The position numbers were made by a program, and so were the translations under genes. A model generated the notes under the pieces. It was not told where the DNA came from and ran no database searches. It saw only the letters and a list, made by a program, of their open reading frames with translations. Shown piece by piece: positions 1 through 7,688 of a stretch of DNA of 15,844 nt; positions within the stretch are counted from its first letter, which is position 1, and the number at the start of each line of letters is the position of its first letter. The stretch is from Clostridia bacterium (GTDB lineage Bacteria > Bacillota > Clostridia > Oscillospirales > Acutalibacteraceae): assembly GCA_017431755.1 (NCBI GenBank), contig JAFRKM010000115.1:1-15844 (forward strand). The letters run 5' to 3'.

Positions 1-5
1 AATAA

Positions 6-164
6 AAGCTAGAAGGAAAAGAAAAGGATACTGAGTCTCTCGAGAAAAAAATTAAATCTCTCAATGATAAAATTAATTTAAATTCCAATATATGCATATT
101 TTTATTAAAATTATTAAGGAAAGATGCGTCTAGCATAAACACAAAAACTATAAAAGATGTCGTT
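6..164 (+). other. Open frame upstream of the first ORF, coding-like but with no start codon
   Basis: This stretch is in the same frame as the ORF at 165 and has no stop from base 6 on; a TAA lies at 3-5. It has no ATG, GTG or TTG codon. Its translation is charged and helical in character (start KLEGKEKDTESLEKK) and runs smoothly into the downstream protein. The other two forward frames close at 10-12 and at 32-34. Either the real gene enters from outside the window in another frame and has a frameshift or nonsense codon near base 3-30, or the gene uses an unusual start. The sequence alone cannot decide. Confidence 0.45.
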
Positions 165-860
165 ATGGCAAGGAAAATGATCGAGATGGCGAAGTTTGAA
201 AATCATGACAATGAAGAATACAGAAAAGTAATGTTCGGCTTAATGCTTAAAGATAATTCTAGAAGCAGATTTAATTACAAAGACGAAACAAGCGAAGAAG
301 GCAACCTTGCAAGATTTTTATTCAGGCTTTATTATTTTGTAAGTCATGAACAAGCAATCATAAATATAGATTCTGTGGATCTTCATGGCCCTAAATCTCA
401 AGCAGTAGACACAGAATTCTGCAATCACTACAAAGAAATTTGTATTGGAAGCGAACAAGGGAAAATAGACGATGCTTTAAAATATTTATTAGAAGAACTA
501 GAAAAAACCAAAAAAGAAGATGATGAAAAAGCAAAATTTTATGAAACAATAAAACATTATATTGAACAATTACAAAATCCAGGGGTGAAAATTTCAATTA
601 ATGAGGCTATGACTAACATTCGAAACAGCTGTGTAAAAAGCATTTCAAGGCTTAAAAGTAAACTTACCAATGATAGTAAGATTTTCAAAGAACGCCAGTA
701 TTTTAAAATTGATAAAGAAATATATAATTCAAAAACAGATAATAAAAATCAAATCCTTTCTGTAACAACCCCTGATGATAAACTTATTAATGATAATGAT
801 AACTCCAAAAAAGAAAACGAAAATACAGACAAAAAATCTAATAGCAACAGTAATACTTAG
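165..860 (+). CDS. Hypothetical lysine/asparagine-rich protein, start uncertain, possibly a broken gene
   Basis: I do not recognise a family. The 231-residue product from the first ATG is hydrophilic, rich in Lys, Glu, Asp and Asn, and probably largely helical, with a coiled-coil-like stretch around residues 100-140. The last 30 residues or so form a low-complexity Asn/Asp/Lys/Ser tail that looks disordered. There is no signal peptide or membrane segment. The ATG at 165 has no convincing Shine-Dalgarno site, and the frame continues open upstream to base 6, so the true N-terminus probably lies earlier or the gene is disrupted. It is followed directly by an intrinsic terminator, so it ends its transcription unit and is not in an operon with feoA. 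Its base composition resembles its neighbours, and there is no mobile-element context. Confidence 0.55.
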   Translation: MARKMIEMAKFENHDNEEYRKVMFGLMLKDNSRSRFNYKDETSEEGNLARFLFRLYYFVSHEQAIINIDSVDLHGPKSQAVDTEFCNHYKEICIGSEQGKIDDALKYLLEELEKTKKEDDEKAKFYETIKHYIEQLQNPGVKISINEAMTNIRNSCVKSISRLKSKLTNDSKIFKERQYFKIDKEIYNSKTDNKNQILSVTTPDDKLINDNDNSKKENENTDKKSNSNSNT

Positions 861-870
861 AAAAATTTTT

Positions 871-905
871 AAATCACTGCTAATTTTTAGCGGTGATTTT
901 TTATT
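871..905 (+). terminator. Intrinsic terminator after the first ORF
   Basis: An 11-bp stem (871-881 with 889-899, one G-T wobble) encloses a 7-nt AT loop, and its 3' side runs into a T tract. It starts 10 bases after the stop codon at 860. A weaker 6-bp inverted repeat (AAGCAA 909-914, TTGCTT 920-925) follows and may assist. Confidence 0.85.
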
Positions 906-957
906 TTCAAGCAACTTTTTTGCTTTATTTTCATAATTTATAAAAAGTAATTTTATT

Positions 958-1215
958 TTGGGAGGAGTTTTTATTTTAAAAACATCTTTTTTACCACTTT
1001 CTAAATCCAAACCAAACAAAAGCTACAAAATTATATCCATCAACTGCAAAGGGCAAATTAAACGGCGGTTGTTAGACCTGGGAATTATTCCCGGAACATT
1101 TATAAAAAATATCCAGTGTAGTCCGCTTGGTGACCCCACTGCATTTTTAGTTCGTGGGGCAATTATTGCCATTAGAAAAGAAGACACCAAAAAAATTGTT
1201 GTTGAAAGCGTTTAA
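958..1215 (+). CDS. feoA: FeoA-domain protein, ferrous iron transport accessory
   Basis: This small SH3-like cytosolic protein works with FeoB in Fe(II) uptake. The family signature is clear: a central G.I.RRLLDLGIIPG segment, then an S-P-LGDP stretch and a LVRGAIIAIRKED C-terminal strand. From the TTG at 958 it is 85 residues; FeoA proteins are usually 75-80. The start is doubtful. A strong SD, GGAGGAG (961-967), lies inside the TTG-started frame and is correctly spaced for an ATT codon at 973, which would give an 80-residue protein. No ATG or GTG is available. feoB follows 24 bases downstream, so the two form an operon. I see no clear promoter or Fur box between the terminator and this gene. 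Confidence 0.9.
   Translation: MGGVFILKTSFLPLSKSKPNKSYKIISINCKGQIKRRLLDLGIIPGTFIKNIQCSPLGDPTAFLVRGAIIAIRKEDTKKIVVESV
961..967 (+). promoter_or_regulatory. Ribosome binding site suggesting an ATT start for feoA
   Basis: GGAGGAG is a near-perfect SD. Five bases separate it from ATT at 973-975, which is in frame with FeoA. The only canonical in-frame start nearby, TTG at 958, overlaps upstream of this SD and has no SD of its own. Confidence 0.6.
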
Positions 1216-1239
1216 ATAATTTTTACTCGAGGTGTCTTT

Positions 1240-3363
1240 ATGAATGCTATTAAAAATAAGTTTAAAATAAAAATATTTAAAAAATCAAAAGTACCAAAAA
1301 AAACTTATAACATAGCAATCGCAGGAAACCCAAATGTAGGGAAAAGCACAGTTTTTAATGCTTTAACAGGAATGCATCAGCACACGGGAAACTGGCCGGG
1401 AAAAACAATCGAATGCGCTTTGGGAGAATATTCGTTCAAAAATACACTGTTTAAAATAACTGATTTACCGGGAACGTATTCTTTAATGGCCAATTCACCC
1501 GAAGAAGAAATAGCCAGAGATTATATCTGCTTTCAAAAACCGGACGCTATAATAATTACTTTAGACGCAACATGTTTAGAAAGAAATCTTAATTTAGCCC
1601 TACAAATACTAGAACTTACAAACAAAGCTGTAATTTGCGTAAATTTAATAGACGAAGCCGCACGCAAAAAAATTAAAATTGATTTAGACGAACTTTCCCT
1701 TCAGCTTGGAGTACCCGTAGTGGCCACCAATGCACGTTCAAAAAAAGGACTACATTCACTCATGGACAAAATTCAAAAAATTTGCACAGGAGAAATAAAA
1801 ACTTTTAAAATTAAAAATTACTATAATAAAGATTTAGAAAACGCCATTAACAACCTTTCGCGACACTTAAAAAACGAACTGGAAACAAACCCCGAGTGGC
1901 TTAGCTTACAATTTTTTGAAAATAATAAAAGTATTAGAAATTCTATTAAAAGCCACTTTGGGCACGAAATATTTGCTAACAAAAAAATTAAAGAGCAATA
2001 TTTTAAAGAAAGAAAAAAATTATTTAAAACCTTAAAGTGTTCGATTTCTTCTCAAATCGCGCAAGACACTACAAAAAAATCAGAAGAAATATTCAAGCTC
2101 TGCGTAAAAATTGAAAACGGCAATTACGACAAACAAGACCGCGCCATAGATAAAATCCTTACTTCTAAATTAACCGGCTTCCCTATTATGATTTTATTGC
2201 TTTTGGGAATTTTTTGGATAACTCTTTCCGGGGCAAATTACCCTTCTGAATTAATCGCATCGGGGTTATTTTGGGCTCAAGATAGAATGCTTGAATTTTT
2301 TATCAGTATTGGCACGCCGCAGTGGATATACGGTATTTTAATTCTAGGAGTATACAAAACTTTGGCTTGGGTTGTTTCTGTAATGCTACCCCCTATGGCG
2401 ATATTTTTTCCAATGTTTACTTTTTTAGAAGACGTCGGTTATTTACCAAGAGTAGCTTTTAATTTAGACAAAATTTTTAAAAAATGTGGCGCTCACGGCA
2501 AACAATCTCTTACAATGTGTATGGGACTGGGCTGCAATGCATGCGGAGTTATGGGATGCAGAATCATAGATTCACCACGCGAAAGATTAATAGCTCTTAT
2601 AACAAACAATTTCATACCATGCAACGGTAGATTTCCGTTACTTATCTCCATTATAACCATGTTTTTTATTGGTGGCTCTTTTTGCGATTCATTTTTTTCA
2701 ACTTTAATTTTAACTTCAGTAGTCATATTTAGCATTATGATAACTTTTTTGACATCCAAACTGCTTTCCAAAACAATATTAAAAGGCGCAAAATCATCTT
2801 TTGTTTTGGAGCTTCCTCCTTACCGCAAACCACAAATCGGGAAAATACTAGTGCGTTCAATATTTGACAGGACTATTTTCGTCTTAAAAAGAGCTATAAT
2901 TGTTGCCGCTCCTGCCGGACTTATCATTTGGCTAATGTCTAATATAAAAATTGGAGATTTGAGTGTTTTGGCGCACTGCTCTTCGTTTTTAGACCCGTTT
3001 GCCAAATTCATAGGATTAGACGGCGTAATACTTATGGCTTTTATTCTCGGATTCCCCGCCAATGAAATCGTGTTCCCGATTATAATAATGAGTTACATGT
3101 GCGGAAATACAATTTTAAGCCTAGAAAATCCCGCTCAGCTACATGCGTTATTAGTCGGAAACGGATGGACATATATTACCGCAATATGCGTAATGCTGTT
3201 TTCTTTAATGCATTTTCCATGCGGAACAACTTGCCTTACAATAAAAAAAGAAACGGGCAGCTTAAAGTGGACATTTTTATCGTTTATAATACCCACTGCT
3301 ATTGGAATTGTTGTATGTGCTATAGTTGCAAATACACTTAAATTCATAAACATATTAATATAA
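1240..3363 (+). CDS. feoB: FeoB, ferrous iron transport protein with GTPase domain
   Basis: FeoB imports Fe(II) across the inner membrane under oxygen-poor conditions. The 707 residues match a full-length FeoB. The N-terminal G domain has G1 GNPNVGKS (residues 29-36), a switch-I region with NWPGKT, G3 DLPG (75-78), an NLID motif in the G4 position (135-138; most FeoB have NxxD with Met) and a plausible G5 around ATNARSKKG. A helical spacer follows to about residue 300. The membrane part then has two Gate-type halves, the conserved cysteine-rich GLGCNACGVMGCR segment near residue 430 and the ELPPYR motif near 525. SD GAGGTG (1229-1234) fits ATG 1240. It is downstream of feoA, and its 3' end overlaps convergent recO by 9 bp with no visible terminator between them. 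Confidence 0.97.
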   Translation: MNAIKNKFKIKIFKKSKVPKKTYNIAIAGNPNVGKSTVFNALTGMHQHTGNWPGKTIECALGEYSFKNTLFKITDLPGTYSLMANSPEEEIARDYICFQKPDAIIITLDATCLERNLNLALQILELTNKAVICVNLIDEAARKKIKIDLDELSLQLGVPVVATNARSKKGLHSLMDKIQKICTGEIKTFKIKNYYNKDLENAINNLSRHLKNELETNPEWLSLQFFENNKSIRNSIKSHFGHEIFANKKIKEQYFKERKKLFKTLKCSISSQIAQDTTKKSEEIFKLCVKIENGNYDKQDRAIDKILTSKLTGFPIMILLLLGIFWITLSGANYPSELIASGLFWAQDRMLEFFISIGTPQWIYGILILGVYKTLAWVVSVMLPPMAIFFPMFTFLEDVGYLPRVAFNLDKIFKKCGAHGKQSLTMCMGLGCNACGVMGCRIIDSPRERLIALITNNFIPCNGRFPLLISIITMFFIGGSFCDSFFSTLILTSVVIFSIMITFLTSKLLSKTILKGAKSSFVLELPPYRKPQIGKILVRSIFDRTIFVLKRAIIVAAPAGLIIWLMSNIKIGDLSVLAHCSSFLDPFAKFIGLDGVILMAFILGFPANEIVFPIIIMSYMCGNTILSLENPAQLHALLVGNGWTYITAICVMLFSLMHFPCGTTCLTIKKETGSLKWTFLSFIIPTAIGIVVCAIVANTLKFINILI

Positions 3364-4098
3364 AGATTTATAAAAATTTAAAGATTTAAATTCGATATCC
3401 AAATGATAAGCAACATATTTTTCAGACACCAACGAAAGAGTTTCTAAAGATTCATCCGAAATTTTAAAAGAAAATAATTTTTCATTTTCAGAATAAATTA
3501 TATGGCGAAGTGCAAGCAAAACACCCGGCGCTATATCATGCCCGCCTATAAAATATTTCTTACTGCAATCCCCACAAATTATTATTCCCCTGTTTATATA
3601 AAACTTTATTTTTTCAGGATTATACTTTTTACATTTATTGCAATACACTAAATTTGGAATATAACCACAAAGCGACATGCTCCTCATTTCAAAAATCGAT
3701 TTAATAAGGAGCATATCTTTATTTTTATTTGAAAGATAAAAAATACAGTTCAAAAAAAGTCTTAAAAAATCTTGACTGTTGGGACTTTCCGGCGACAAAG
3801 CAAGCGCTAACTCGCAAAAATACTGGGCTAAAGATAAACTTTTTAAATCTTTTATTACTCCCCAAAAAACTTCAAGTACTTCGCAATCGTTTACAATGTA
3901 TCCCCGTTTTGACTCATAAAATAAAAACGAACAATAAGATAAAAGTTGCGGAGATGCACCGGATTTGTTTTTTAAATTTCGGCACCGTTTAGCTATTGCT
4001 GAAATTATACCATATTCGGCAGTTAAAACAGTTAAAATCTTATCACTTTCTCCGTAGTTAACCTCTTTAACCACTACTCCTTTTACACTTATTTTCAT
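3355..4098 (-). CDS. recO: RecO, recombination mediator protein
   Basis: RecO helps RecR load RecA on SSB-coated single strands in RecF-pathway repair. The N-terminal 80 residues are the typical OB fold (KGVVVKEVNYGESDKILTVL, then FFYESKRG-like strands), followed by a helical domain. Residues 153-178 contain a four-cysteine zinc finger (C153, C156, C175, C178). Its length of 247 is normal. The SD, GGGTGA about seven bases upstream, lies inside the overlapping yqzL gene, so the two are probably translationally coupled. It is the last gene of the era-side operon and runs into the end of feoB. Confidence 0.96.
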   Translation of the reverse strand: MKISVKGVVVKEVNYGESDKILTVLTAEYGIISAIAKRCRNLKNKSGASPQLLSYCSFLFYESKRGYIVNDCEVLEVFWGVIKDLKSLSLAQYFCELALALSPESPNSQDFLRLFLNCIFYLSNKNKDMLLIKSIFEMRSMSLCGYIPNLVYCNKCKKYNPEKIKFYINRGIIICGDCSKKYFIGGHDIAPGVLLALRHIIYSENEKLFSFKISDESLETLSLVSEKYVAYHLDIEFKSLNFYKSLY

Positions 4099-4213
4099 TT
4101 ATTTCACCCTTAAAAATACTTGGCCGAGAAACCATATCATTCTTTTTATATTCTAAATAATATATTATTTTGCCCGTTTTTCTGAATTTTTCCCACGCAC
4201 TATCTTTATTCAT
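4067..4213 (-). CDS. yqzL: YqzL-family small protein between era and recO
   Basis: This 48-residue protein starts MNKDSAWEKFRKTGKIIYYL. The W..F..TG.I..YL.YK pattern is the signature of the YqzL family, short proteins of unknown role found between era and recO in Bacilli and Clostridia. The ATG at 4213 has a good SD (AAGGGAGA, seven bases upstream). The stop TAA (4067-4069) lies 32 bp inside recO in a different frame, and the recO SD is within this gene. The call rests on the sequence motif plus position. B. subtilis YqzL is of similar length. Confidence 0.85.
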   Translation of the reverse strand: MNKDSAWEKFRKTGKIIYYLEYKKNDMVSRPSIFKGEINENKCKRSSG

Positions 4214-4263
4214 AATAATTCTCCCTTCAATACAGAATTTTTTCACTCCTGTTTGATGGAACC

Positions 4264-4304
4264 ATTATAATACAATTATTATAAAAAATATAGTAACCTG
4301 ACAA
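4264..4304 (-). promoter_or_regulatory. Candidate promoter upstream of yqzL-recO
   Basis: On the minus strand there is a TTGTCA (4299-4304) and two TATAAT hexamers (4278-4283 and 4264-4269). The spacing to the first TATAAT is 15 bases, shorter than ideal, and the second has no good -35. The 129-bp gap between era and yqzL has no GC-rich terminator, so read-through from era is also possible. Confidence 0.35.
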
Positions 4305-4342
4305 AATTTTAATTCGTTTTAATAATATTTTATATGTTTATA

Positions 4343-5251
4343 TTACTTTTTTAATTCTTCATATCCCAACGTATGAAGTAACGCCTCTTTATTTCGCCAA
4401 TTTTCTTTTACTTTAACCCAAAGCTTCAAATTTACTTTAAAATTCAGCATCTCTTCCAGGTCTTTCCTGGACTGGATCCCAATCTTTTTTATCATGTTGC
4501 CATTTTTTCCAATTATCATTGATTTATGGCTACTTTTTTCGCAATATATTGTGGCATGAATATCAATAATATCCTCACGCTCTTGAAATTTTTCAATCAA
4601 AACCGCCGTTCCATGAGGCAATTCTTTATCCAAATTACAAAGCAGTTTTTCCCTTATTATTTCCGCAGCAATTGCCCTCTGAGTTTTGTCCGTTATATCA
4701 TCCTCGCCATAATAAAACACAGACGGCTCAGCCAATTTAATAATTTCCGAAATCAAATCATCTTTTCCATCACACGTTTTAGCGGAAACTGGAACTATGG
4801 CTTTATAATCGTAAACTTCTTTCCATTTTTTTATATCCGGCATCAGAAGTATTTTATCTTTTAACGTATCAATTTTATTTATCGCCAGAATAACAGGCAT
4901 ATTTGCTTTTTCAAATTTTTGGACAAGTTCTAAATCAAAATCATCACAGGATTTCCCCGCTTCCACAACATGAATACATGCCTGAGCGCCAAAAAAAGCA
5001 CTGTTTACCTCTGAAATCATAAAATCCCCAAGTTTAGTTCTTGGCTTATGAATTCCAGGAGTATCTATAAAAACTAATTGAACATCATTATCCGTAAAAA
5101 TTCCTATCACTTTATTTCGGGTAGTTTGTGGTTTTGGCGAAACAATAGATACCTTGGAGTTAATCATCATATTCATAATAGAAGATTTTCCTACGTTTGC
5201 TTTCCCTAATATTGAAACGAATAATGATTTAGTTTTTAAATTATCTACCAT
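4343..5251 (-). CDS. era: Era, ribosome-associated GTPase
   Basis: Era binds near the 3' end of 16S rRNA and acts as a checkpoint in 30S maturation. From the ATG at 5251 it has 302 residues. The GTPase domain shows G1 GKANVGKSS (16-24; the family more often has GRPNVGKS), a SPKPQTTRN switch region, G3 DTPG (63-66) and G4 NKID. The C-terminal KH domain contains GKNGNMIKKIG, where the GxxG loop contacts RNA. The frame extends 7 codons further to an ATG at 5272, but GAGGAG lies 5 bases before 5251, so I chose the shorter start. The start overlaps the end of dgkA by 11 bp, which indicates coupling. Confidence 0.97.
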   Translation of the reverse strand: MVDNLKTKSLFVSILGKANVGKSSIMNMMINSKVSIVSPKPQTTRNKVIGIFTDNDVQLVFIDTPGIHKPRTKLGDFMISEVNSAFFGAQACIHVVEAGKSCDDFDLELVQKFEKANMPVILAINKIDTLKDKILLMPDIKKWKEVYDYKAIVPVSAKTCDGKDDLISEIIKLAEPSVFYYGEDDITDKTQRAIAAEIIREKLLCNLDKELPHGTAVLIEKFQEREDIIDIHATIYCEKSSHKSMIIGKNGNMIKKIGIQSRKDLEEMLNFKVNLKLWVKVKENWRNKEALLHTLGYEELKK

Positions 5252-5750
5252 TTTTTCTCCTCTTTTTAACATGTTTTATTTTAGATTTAGTTATGTTTTT
5301 AATTTCTGCCGGGCCCATAAAAATATAAAAATACAAGAAAACACCAAAAGCCGACATAGGAATAAGTACCCAAGGAAACGCACATAAAAAATTCCAAACA
5401 TTTATGTAACCTTTAATATCTTTAAAAATTAAAATTCCAACTACAACAGCTGAGCACGCCGAAAGAAGTACAAAACCCGCGGCGATATCTTTTGCAGCCT
5501 TTGCCTTAGAATTATAGTCCGTAGCGCAAATGTCTATTAAATTTTCAATGGCACTATTAACAAGTTCACAAACCATAACAAAAGAACACGTAAGAAGAAG
5601 CAAAATATATTTTTCGGAATTTAAATCAAAAAAAAGAGAAAAAAGAAATACGCAAACGGAAGCGACCGTATGAATTCTCATATTACGTTCGTTCTTTATT
5701 GCGTAAATTATACCTTTTATTGCGTATTTAAAACTTTTTATTATTTTCAT
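5241..5750 (-). CDS. dgkA: DgkA-type lipid kinase (undecaprenol or diacylglycerol kinase)
   Basis: This small integral membrane kinase phosphorylates undecaprenol (Gram-positive UndK) or diacylglycerol, recycling the cell-wall lipid carrier. Family motifs are present: NERNMRIH (residues 20-27), CELVNSAIENLID (61-73) and KAAKDIAAG (84-92), with hydrophobic segments around 28-60, 92-110 and 120-145. At 169 residues it is longer than the usual 110-140. The extra part is a further hydrophobic segment plus a very basic tail (KKRRKNGR at the end). No clear SD precedes the ATG, and ybeY ends 9 bases upstream, so translation may be coupled. The 3' end overlaps the era start. In Gram-positives this paralogue is usually the undecaprenol kinase; that assignment here is by family only. 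Confidence 0.93.
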   Translation of the reverse strand: MKIIKSFKYAIKGIIYAIKNERNMRIHTVASVCVFLFSLFFDLNSEKYILLLLTCSFVMVCELVNSAIENLIDICATDYNSKAKAAKDIAAGFVLLSACSAVVVGILIFKDIKGYINVWNFLCAFPWVLIPMSAFGVFLYFYIFMGPAEIKNITKSKIKHVKKRRKNGR

Positions 5751-5759
5751 AAGCTTACA

Positions 5760-6275
5760 TTATCTGGTTTCGTCATCAGAAACATAAGATACTGCGTTTG
5801 AAAAACCAAGCAAATCAAGAATTCTATCTTCTCTTTCTCTCATATGCATTTTTTCAATTCCGCCTTGCTCATGATCGTAACCAAGCAAATGAAGCATACA
5901 ATGAGCTGTAAGATATGCAACTTCTCTTCTTAAACTATGGCCATAAATCTTGCTTTGCTCCCTAACTTTTTCCATAGAAATAACAATATCACCTAATAGT
6001 TTAGCATTAGTCTCAGGATCCACTTCATACACACCATCTTTCCCCATTGGGAATGAAAGCACATCGGTAGGCAGATCTTTATCTCTGTATTGCTTATTAA
6101 GGCCCTGTATGTACGCATTATCAACTATAGTAACGCTAATTTCTGCTGAACCTTTAAATTTTTCTAATTTAAGAACTGCATTACAGCATCTTCTAATAAG
6201 CATACGAATACCAGTTGGTATTTTCACTTCTTTTTGTCTATTAACTATTATTACTCTTGTTTTATCAACAACCAT
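5760..6275 (-). CDS. ybeY: YbeY, rRNA maturation endoribonuclease
   Basis: YbeY is a zinc-dependent single-strand endoribonuclease linked to 16S rRNA 3'-end processing and 70S ribosome quality control. Diagnostic motifs are TDVLSFP (residues 70-76) and the metal site HCMLHLLGYDH, with ligands H125, H129 and H135. It has 171 residues, slightly longer at the N-terminus than many homologues. The SD AGGAAGG lies about 10 bases before the ATG. It is the first gene after the consensus promoter at 6382-6410, and dgkA and era follow closely, forming a ribosome-biogenesis transcription unit. Confidence 0.96.
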   Translation of the reverse strand: MVVDKTRVIIVNRQKEVKIPTGIRMLIRRCCNAVLKLEKFKGSAEISVTIVDNAYIQGLNKQYRDKDLPTDVLSFPMGKDGVYEVDPETNAKLLGDIVISMEKVREQSKIYGHSLRREVAYLTAHCMLHLLGYDHEQGGIEKMHMREREDRILDLLGFSNAVSYVSDDETR

Positions 6276-6381
6276 TTCATTTCATCCTTCCTAAAAACTA
6301 AACCAATTTTATCTTTTCATGATCACAACTTAATTTTGTTGCACAGAGTAAAAAAATAAATTTAACATTCTACAAATTATA

Positions 6382-6410
6382 ATTATAGAATATTTTTCAC
6401 ATTATGTCAA
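6382..6410 (-). promoter_or_regulatory. Consensus SigA promoter for ybeY-dgkA-era
   Basis: The minus strand has a perfect TTGACA (6405-6410), a 17-bp spacer and a perfect TATAAT (6382-6387). Transcription would start near 6375, giving a leader of about 100 nt before ybeY. It makes this operon independent of the upstream sporulation genes yqfC-yqfD. Confidence 0.88.
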
Positions 6411-6481
6411 ACCCTTATTATCAAATATTTATATATTTAACAAAAATATTTCTTTTATATTTTTTTTTAATCAATTTATTA

Positions 6482-7663
6482 CTATTGCTCGATGTTTATT
6501 TTTTCTTTACAAGCTATGTTTTCAGCACAAACATATTCAACTTCTTCCGATAATTCGCCGTCGTTTTCGGATTTTTTTACTGTTTTGTCTAAAATCTCTA
6601 CTCCTTTAAATTCTTCGTTTTCTCTTTTTAAAATATTATTTTCAATTTGCAAATAAGCTTCTTCGCTCGTTAGCGTTATTTCTTCTTTTTCTTGCTCTCG
6701 GCAATACTCTTTGCATATTTTTGCAGGAAGTTCTAGGCCAAAAAGATTCATGACGTTCTCTGTCGTTTCTACCTGATAATTGTCATTTATGTTCTTCCAA
6801 TATCCCCAAAAAGGTACAGTGCCACCACAAATTTCCAGCCGCAAACGAGTTGCATTTTTGCCTGTATCTTTAGTTATAGTTTGACTTGTTTTTACTTTTT
6901 CAGTAATTTTTTTAACTGTTTTAGCAAATACTTTACCATCGGCATCTAAAAAATAACTTCCCCCGTTTAAATTTTCCATAACTCCGCTTATAAGCAGTTG
7001 ACCTTTAACTACAATATCACCAACATTTACACACGGCTCACCTTTAAAAGTCTCCAATCTTTCAATCTGGCCATCACAACTTGCAACTATATTGCACGGC
7101 TCACCGTTTTTAGCAATATCTGGTTTTTTTATTTTTTCTTTTATAGAAATATTCACCTTGCTACCAGATATATTTATTGACATCCACGCAACGTCTTCAA
7201 ATTTTTCCATAGCTGCCAGTGTAACATTTGAAACGTTTATACTTTTTTTAAAAATACCAGGTCGAACACCCAATTCACTTGCAACCTGTAAAATTTCTTC
7301 TGATTTTATGTTTTCGTTTCCGGATACATCTACACTCCATATAAAAAGCGAAAAAATATATACCATAACCAAAAGAAATAATACTCCCACAAAAAAGCCT
7401 ATTCGCTTTTTGTATTTCATTTTAATAAACGGAAACCCTTTTTTACCCTTTATTTTTATTTTACAGTGCGCTTTTTTTGCACAAAGTCTAAGGCGCCTGT
7501 ATTCTGACGCCTGTACCTTACCATTTAAAACAAACCCATATTTTTTTATATCCCAAATATTAATTTTATTTTTTACGGTAAGATTTATGAATTTTTCCGG
7601 ATACTCACCAATCAATTCAAATGAAGCATATCCAAAAATCCACCTAATGCACTGTAAAATCAA
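6482..7663 (-). CDS. yqfD: Sporulation protein YqfD
   Basis: YqfD is a membrane protein of the mother-cell sporulation programme in Firmicutes; its biochemical role is not established. The 393-residue product has the family layout: an N-terminal domain with GYASFELIGEYPEKFINL (residues 11-28), basic residues leading to a single transmembrane segment (about 88-109), then an extracytoplasmic part starting VDVSGNENIKSEEI. The start is TTG at 7663 with SD GGAGG about 10 bases upstream. It follows yqfC after 25 bp, so the two are co-transcribed. The C-terminal 40-50 residues are Glu/Lys-rich. No strong terminator follows; the next 200 bp are AT-rich and carry the ybeY promoter. Confidence 0.93.
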   Translation of the reverse strand: MILQCIRWIFGYASFELIGEYPEKFINLTVKNKINIWDIKKYGFVLNGKVQASEYRRLRLCAKKAHCKIKIKGKKGFPFIKMKYKKRIGFFVGVLFLLVMVYIFSLFIWSVDVSGNENIKSEEILQVASELGVRPGIFKKSINVSNVTLAAMEKFEDVAWMSINISGSKVNISIKEKIKKPDIAKNGEPCNIVASCDGQIERLETFKGEPCVNVGDIVVKGQLLISGVMENLNGGSYFLDADGKVFAKTVKKITEKVKTSQTITKDTGKNATRLRLEICGGTVPFWGYWKNINDNYQVETTENVMNLFGLELPAKICKEYCREQEKEEITLTSEEAYLQIENNILKRENEEFKGVEILDKTVKKSENDGELSEEVEYVCAENIACKEKINIEQ

Positions 7664-7688
7664 ACTTAAACAGCCTCCAAAACTATTT

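Noticed and set aside
901..960. Fur box or SigA promoter in front of feoAB
   Set aside because: No GATAATGATAATC-like palindrome and no paired hexamers at 16-18 bp spacing; only AT-rich matches that would occur by chance.
4526..4864. 112-codon plus-strand open frame opposite era
   Set aside because: Shadow of the well-supported era gene; rich in Phe/Ile/Asn as expected from reading Lys/Glu codons backwards.
5252..5272. Upstream ATG of era at 5272
   Set aside because: It has no SD of its own, whereas GAGGAG is ideally placed for the ATG at 5251, and the extra seven residues are not typical of Era.
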